61,718 nt of DNA, taken from contig MU129984.1 in the NCBI GenBank assembly GCA_015039465.1, positions 18,073-79,790 on the forward strand, given 5' to 3'. Each line of letters starts with the position of its first letter. The stretch's first letter is position 1. This DNA is from Phlegmacium glaucopus. Lineage: Eukaryota > Basidiomycota > Agaricomycetes > Agaricales > Cortinariaceae. Below are positions 56,870-61,718 of the stretch, in pieces. The position numbers were made by a program, and so were the translations under genes. The notes beneath the pieces are model-generated. The model was not told the DNA's origin, ran no database searches, and saw nothing but the letters and a program-made list of their open reading frames with translations.

Positions 56870-57479
56870 GTTTTCCGGGAAGACGAAGGCCTGGCCTGGC
56901 CCACGAGAGAAGTTGACTGAGAGGACTCACAAAATGAAATGAAATTGTATGGCTGGCTTACCCTGGAAATTATTCATTAAAAACAGTTATTCCACAATTC
57001 AATAACCTAAGTTAGAACCTGAACGTTGAAATTTTTAACTCAGGCGCCAACCGTACAGTTCCCGCCAACGTCTCAATCTAAGCCTAGTCGTACCAAGATT
57101 GCCCATTTGTAGTCGGTCAAGTCTACTCACACAATGTGCAAGCCTCTAGCTAGCCACGCTGTGGCAACACCACCAAACCTCGACACCAGTTAGCCATGCC
57201 TGAACTTTCTCCGGATAACGGACCAAGTCGTCCTGCTTATGGATGAAGGTGTCTAGCGAATCCAAGATGCAAGTCAAGAATGAGTCTGATAGTATATGAT
57301 TGTAGAAATCGCACCTTGGCTAGTTTTGATGAAGATTAGCAAGTTGAACACCAAGCAGATCCCCATCGGAATCGAGAGGGAGATCTAACTATAAATATGG
57401 TCAGGTCGTTAATGGGGCAGTGTATTAAGTAGAGGTTTACCTCGACCTGAGTTGGACAAAAACATCTGACTTGCGACTT
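56870..57479. other. intergenic, no gene seen
   Basis: Lies between the convergent ends of copies E and H. No gene or repeat recognised. Confidence 0.5.
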
Positions 57480-58208
57480 CATAACGCACCGAAGCCGAGA
57501 AAAATAAGGCGATTTTAATGTAAGGATGGTCATCGTCAGATGGACAACCATCAGACGCATACCTGAGGGACAATACCTTTCGTGTATAAAAACCAGAGAG
57601 ATAGAGCACGATCCCTGGGAACATCGGATCATGCCAAGAAACGCTCTCACAGTGACTAAACCCTCGTACAACGTTACGAGCCCTGTGGCAAAGGGATTGG
57701 TTGACGTGAGATCACAAGGCCGAACTACTGACCCTGCAATGTGATCATGATACCCCAGATAGTAAGCAACGACAGTATGAGCAACCCTGGACCGATTTTT
57801 CTGAGAAGGAGATTGGAAGGGAGCTCCGCAGCGATATATGGCCTGGAGCATTGTTGAGATTTTTGCACGACAATTTATGGGTATTGTTTATCAGTCAAAT
57901 TGGGGTCCTTTTGGAGGTCAGCAACGCGAGCATTTTCTGTCATTGAACAACTTTAGCTTGAGTTTGCTCACGCCTCGTAGCAACCGAGTATTTCCCACCA
58001 ATGTTGGCCCGACCAATCCTGAAGGATAATTAGAGATAGAGATCATATTAAAAGAACCAACCAAAAACGAGAAGAAATAAAACATGGTTATCACGGGTAA
58101 GATGGTGTAGGTTCGAACAGAGCCATAATTCATGTTCTGTGGATGGATTATGGTCTTCAGAGGCGATTCTGGCGTCGAAGATATTTGTGACGAAGTGGCT
58201 TTGGCCAT
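57480..58208 (-). pseudogene. Dal5-like permease, truncated (copy H)
   Basis: Begins MAKATSSQISSTPESPLKTI at 58208 and keeps the exon 1 end (TYTILPVITMFYFFSFL), a deleted exon 2-3 region, an AELPSNLLLRKIG-like exon at about 57780-57840, and the GPMFPGIVLYLSGFYTRK-like exon at about 57565-57650, ending near 57480 after an IALFFSA-like piece. There are internal deletions in exon 1 and near VTVRAFLG, and the last two thirds of the gene are missing. Confidence 0.8.
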
Positions 58209-59068
58209 TGACCAAAGGATTTATAGCCGATCTTGGAACGGGGAAGGAGGAACAGCGGCTGGGAGTTGCCTCACACAGTCATTGCATCCTTCTTTCTCAG
58301 TTGACGTTTTACCTCGTGCCTCACAGGGTTACTACTGAGTCACAGATGATGAATACCATATTAAAATGTTCTTCCGCAGGCGTGCATGAATCGAAGTTGA
58401 TTTGGGCTATGAATATCAAGATGTGCGTACGACGGCAGTCCTTGGCAAGTCCTTGGGTCGCAAAGAATAAAAGACTTCTTTTGAGATCATAGTAATCGTA
58501 TTAATAATAATAATAATATTACACCTTGAGTTATGCGTCACGTTGTTACAATGCTACAAGTAACATCAGCGCCTCTTACATCTCAATTGCATCTTCGAGC
58601 TAAGCTTCATTAGACAACTTGAAGGCACTGTTTTATCAGACTACACAGCTCTGATCAAACGATTTACTTATCTCTGCTGTAAATGACAGACTCCTATCAC
58701 TCGAAAATCATACAATTAAACTTCGCGACACATCAGCTGCCACGGCTGGCACCCCTTGAAAAAGGCGTCGCACGCAACGGACCTGAAGCAATGTCCTCCG
58801 GGTGTGCGAAATGGAATTTATTCCACCCAACGATACCAATACCAGCTCAATGGAAAGCTAGTTTTCCAGCGGACAGCCCAGACCTGAATTTCTGATTAAC
58901 CAAATGTACCTCCCCCGATAAGTGATAAAGATACATTGAACCCCACCTTCAAATGAGTGGACTGTCAAACGTTACGTCACTTATAAAAGTTACATAGTAT
59001 ATATTCAATCAATAATCTCCGAATCAAGGCCCACCAGTCGTTCTTCATCCCTTCTCATTCCTAGATCG
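58209..59068. promoter_or_regulatory. duplicate divergent promoter region (copies H and F)
   Basis: Paralogue of 53864-54747 with small indels. ACTTATAAAAGTTACATAGTAT at about 58980 corresponds to the TATA-like site upstream of copy E. A TAATAATAATAATAT run near 58501 is an additional simple repeat. Confidence 0.55.
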
Positions 59069-59826
59069 ATGGTCGAACCCACTTCATCACGAACAACTTC
59101 CACCCCGGAATCACCTCTGGGGAGCATAATTCCATCTTCAGAATATGAATTACAGCTCGAGCGACAAACTGTTCGAAAGCTTGACTACACCATCTTACCA
59201 ATGATGACCATGTTTTATCTCCTCTCATATTTGGTATGATTATCTTTTGACCCCGTGCAGGATCACCTTATTTTCTGATTTACCCTCCAGGATCGCACTA
59301 ATATTGGTGAATGAAATACGCTTGCTTCGAGGTACATATGAATGACTAAAATCGTTTGATTCCAGGAAACGCTCGTGTCGCTGGTCTCCAAAGTGATCTC
59401 CATTTGACCGACAAACAATATCAGATCTGTATCAGCGTTCTTTATGTGTACGTTATCACCTAATAGTATCGTACAGAAGTCTCAACAGCATTCTAGGCCA
59501 TATATTCTTTCAGAACTCCCTTCTAACCTCCTTCTCCGAAAGATCGGTCCAAGGTTGCTCATGCCATCATTGCTTACTATGTGGGGTATCATGGTCACAT
59601 TGCAAGGTCAGTAGTTTGAGAAGGTATGTCTTACGATTTCAAGTGAACACCTCCTTGCTACAGGGCTCGTAACCTCGTTCGCGGGTTTAGTCACTGTGAG
59701 AGCATTTCTTGGCCTGGTAGAAGGTCCGATGTTCCCAGGAATCGTCCTTTATCTCTCTGGTTTTTATACACGAAAGGAGTTATCCCTCAGGTACATGTCT
59801 GCCTGTCTGGCGTTGACAAACCTTAC

Positions 59827-60147
59827 ATAAGATAACTGTTGCGTTTGTTTCCCCAATAAATGTTTCAGGGAGATGATAGTTGAAAGGAGATTTGGAAATT
59901 GTATTTCTAGATGACAAGATAACATAGGTTTTCTTGTTTGTGAGAAGGGCTTTCGCGGGCGATGCGATTTGCACGAAAATCGGCACTTTGGGACCAGGCC
60001 GGTTGGCTGACCAACGGGACACGTGATCCAAAGACGTTCAGCTTTCAAATCCGAAATCTGAAGCTGAAGAGCCCGAGAAAGTCCTGAGCGTCTGGACAAC
60101 TCGATTTTTTTGGCAGATGAATGCCGAAATTCAAACCAGCTGTACCA
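59827..60147. repeat. 321-bp direct repeat, left copy
   Basis: Appears identical by eye to 60367-60687, 540 bp away. A diverged relative lies at 22060-22340. The two copies bracket about 219 bp that ends in the hairpin at 60341-60361. Confidence 0.85.
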
Positions 60148-60340
60148 GACACTGAGGGAGCAGGAGGGTGGGTTGAAAAAATACTTTAAATACGTAGAAT
60201 AAGAAATTTTCGCGGCTGAACCTCGTCTCAAGAGATGAAGACGATGATGCGTCTTCATCGATGAAAAAAACTTGTTGTTTGTGTAAGTGAGGACTTGCAT
60301 GTGAATGATTGGTTCTGCCGCTCACGTTATCTTATCCTAA

Positions 60341-60361
60341 GATGAGCCTTTCAGGCTCATC
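60341..60361. repeat. 8-bp stem hairpin shared with 42479-42499
   Basis: GATGAGCC, loop TTTCA, GGCTCATC, preceded by GCCGCTCACGTTATCTTATC at 60317 as at 42455. It lies directly before the right direct repeat. Confidence 0.75.
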
Positions 60362-60366
60362 GCGGA

Positions 60367-60687
60367 ATAAGATAACTGTTGCGTTTGTTTCCCCAATAAA
60401 TGTTTCAGGGAGATGATAGTTGAAAGGAGATTTGGAAATTGTATTTCTAGATGACAAGATAACATAGGTTTTCTTGTTTGTGAGAAGGGCTTTCGCGGGC
60501 GATGCGATTTGCACGAAAATCGGCACTTTGGGACCAGGCCGGTTGGCTGACCAACGGGACACGTGATCCAAAGACGTTCAGCTTTCAAATCCGAAATCTG
60601 AAGCTGAAGAGCCCGAGAAAGTCCTGAGCGTCTGGACAACTCGATTTTTTTGGCAGATGAATGCCGAAATTCAAACCAGCTGTACCA
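60367..60687. repeat. 321-bp direct repeat, right copy
   Basis: Second copy of 59827-60147. It lies between the hairpin and the tyrosine-recombinase frame. Near-perfect identity suggests a recent event. Confidence 0.85.
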
Positions 60688-60898
60688 AGACAGAGTGGAA
60701 CTCACAACTGGCAGGTTGGATGAGGCAAAGACGCCAAACTGTCACCCAAACGAGTTCACTCTGAGTCCAGAGCCTCTTATTCGCACGTTTCATGGATCTA
60801 AACATCACGGTTCATTTATCTTTAGGAAACAAATATAAGGACAGAAAAGCAGAGTAAAATGCGAAAGTGTTAAGCTACAGAAATGCGAGTACGGAATT

Positions 60899-61336
60899 TC
60901 AACTGTCCACAGCAGTAATAAGATTCAATGAAACGTTATGGTCAATGCGAAAACGTTCGAAAATCGATGCCAGTTCGGTGACATGGCTCTTCTTGTATGC
61001 TTTTGAGGTGCTCATGGGGAGAATTTCTTCCATACGACGCCAATATATGAGGAACGCCAGGGATGTCCAACCTCCGATAGCGGCCACAATTTCGGGTGGT
61101 ACACCAGCCAGAAGGAGTTCAACCGCACCCCCGATGCGGAAACTATGCCCCAAAACATGGGCCAGGTGTGCGGACTTCCATATTGATGTGACGAAGGCAA
61201 GGAAATCCTGCTTTAACATGTTCTTGGTGCCACCAGGTGAGAGATAATATGCAAATAAACAAAAGGTTAGTGGAATATCGCCTTTATTCACCGCCAAATG
61301 GTTCTGCAAGGCGGCAGCGTGAGCAAAGGGAGTCAC
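60899..61336 (-). CDS. tyrosine-recombinase-like protein, C-terminal catalytic part
   Basis: A 145-codon minus-strand frame that looks like the catalytic end of a tyrosine recombinase: a GHSFRIGGAVELLLAGVPPE box (H-x-x-R), a GGW further on, and FLIYWRR with the candidate nucleophile Tyr. Such DNA breaking-rejoining enzymes are common in mushroom genomes and occur in Crypton- and DIRS/Ngaro-like elements. The N-terminal core-binding part and the first catalytic Arg are absent, so it is a fragment or one exon. Its neighbours are the 321-bp direct repeats and the hairpin. The whole set replaces the middle of permease copy F. Confidence 0.7.
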   Translation of the reverse strand: MTPFAHAAALQNHLAVNKGDIPLTFCLFAYYLSPGGTKNMLKQDFLAFVTSIWKSAHLAHVLGHSFRIGGAVELLLAGVPPEIVAAIGGWTSLAFLIYWRRMEEILPMSTSKAYKKSHVTELASIFERFRIDHNVSLNLITAVDS

Positions 61337-61718
61337 TACCGCCAGTGAGAGTGATCAGAGCGCCTAAGTTTACGAAAACAACAATCATGAATCTCGTTTT
61401 GTGAGTTTCCGCTCGGTTTCTCTGTTCTCCCCTCCATTTTTTTTCGCTTATCCACTTTGGGTTAGCTCCATCTTTGTAATCGTGTGCTGTCTCCTCAATA
61501 TGGCGTACTTGTCTTGGAGGAACAGTGTTAAGAAACGTCCTGAAGTACGTGCGAAGCTCCTCGAGAAGTATTTTCCAGGTGAAAAAGACGGCGACGATGG
61601 ATCCCTGGATGCTTGGATGGATCTAGGAGATCGACATCCTGATTTTTTATATACTCTTTGAATTTTCCACGAAGACGAAGCCTTGACCCACAAGAGAAGT
61701 TGACTGCGAGGACTGACA

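Larger units (their letters stand above)
59069..61661 (+). pseudogene. Dal5-like permease (copy F), middle replaced by an insertion
   Basis: The 5' exons are good: ATG at 59069 (MVEPTSSRTTSTPESPLGSI), LERQTVRKLDYTILPMMTMF, GNARVAGLQSDLHLTDKQYQ, LPSNLLLRKIGPRLLMPSLL and VRAFLGLVEGPMFPGIVLYL up to FYTRKELSLR at about 59790. Inside the next intron, at about 59827, foreign sequence starts, and the permease resumes only at about 61366 with the last exons (AYLSWRNSVKKRPEVRAKLL, HPDFLYTL, TGA at 61659). About half of the protein is gone, so a deletion accompanied or followed the insertion. Confidence 0.85.

Overview
The window looks like the genome of a mushroom-forming basidiomycete (Agaricomycetes). 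Coding regions are cut by introns of about 50-60 nt with GTRNGT donors, CTNAY-like branch sites and YAG acceptors. The gene content also fits: Dal5-type permeases, a DUF6532-type protein, a Plavaka-like transposase, a Tad/I-like LINE with RNase H, chromodomain Ty3/gypsy elements and a fungal P-loop GTPase family. There is one assembly gap (24124-24463).

Layout. 104-1120 (+) is a 5'-truncated copy of the 3' half of a GTPase gene. 2823-3235 is a solo LTR. 3350-11655 is a decayed Ty3/gypsy chromovirus with both LTRs, a third ORF and two nested insertions. 12307-19084 holds a tandem pair of Dal5-like permease genes (one intact, one broken) and an inverted fragment. 20079-23493 holds a solo LTR, a Gag-like ORF and a repeat remnant. 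23494-38432 appears to be one LINE on the minus strand, split by a Plavaka/CACTA-like element that carries a DUF6532 gene and transposase remnants. 38433-43390 is repeat-rich and has no recognised gene. 43395-44790 is another permease pseudogene with a solo LTR inside it. 45110-50669 (-) is a full GTPase gene. 51695-61661 holds four more permease copies arranged as two divergent pairs, the last disrupted by a tyrosine-recombinase element.

The most striking biology is in the GTPase gene. Its conserved N-terminal G domain and conserved C-terminal domain are separated by about 64 consecutive units of roughly 56 bp. Each unit reads, on the minus strand, as a complete short intron followed by a 3-nt exon. 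The reading frame worked out independently on both sides enters and leaves the array in phase 0, so every 3-nt exon is one whole codon, and none of the codons I read is a stop. A second copy at the left edge, inverted, keeps the last six such exons at homologous places. Joining any donor to any downstream acceptor in the array preserves the frame.

The second striking observation is structural. About 2.85 kb (28485-31335) is written reversed but not complemented relative to the rest of the window. Read backwards it matches an LTR-like insertion found at about 4917-6480, and it supplies the missing 5' ends of both the DUF6532 gene on its left and the Plavaka transposase on its right. A smaller mirror copy sits beside the gap at about 24464-24600. 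No known DNA process makes such copies, so these are most probably assembly errors.
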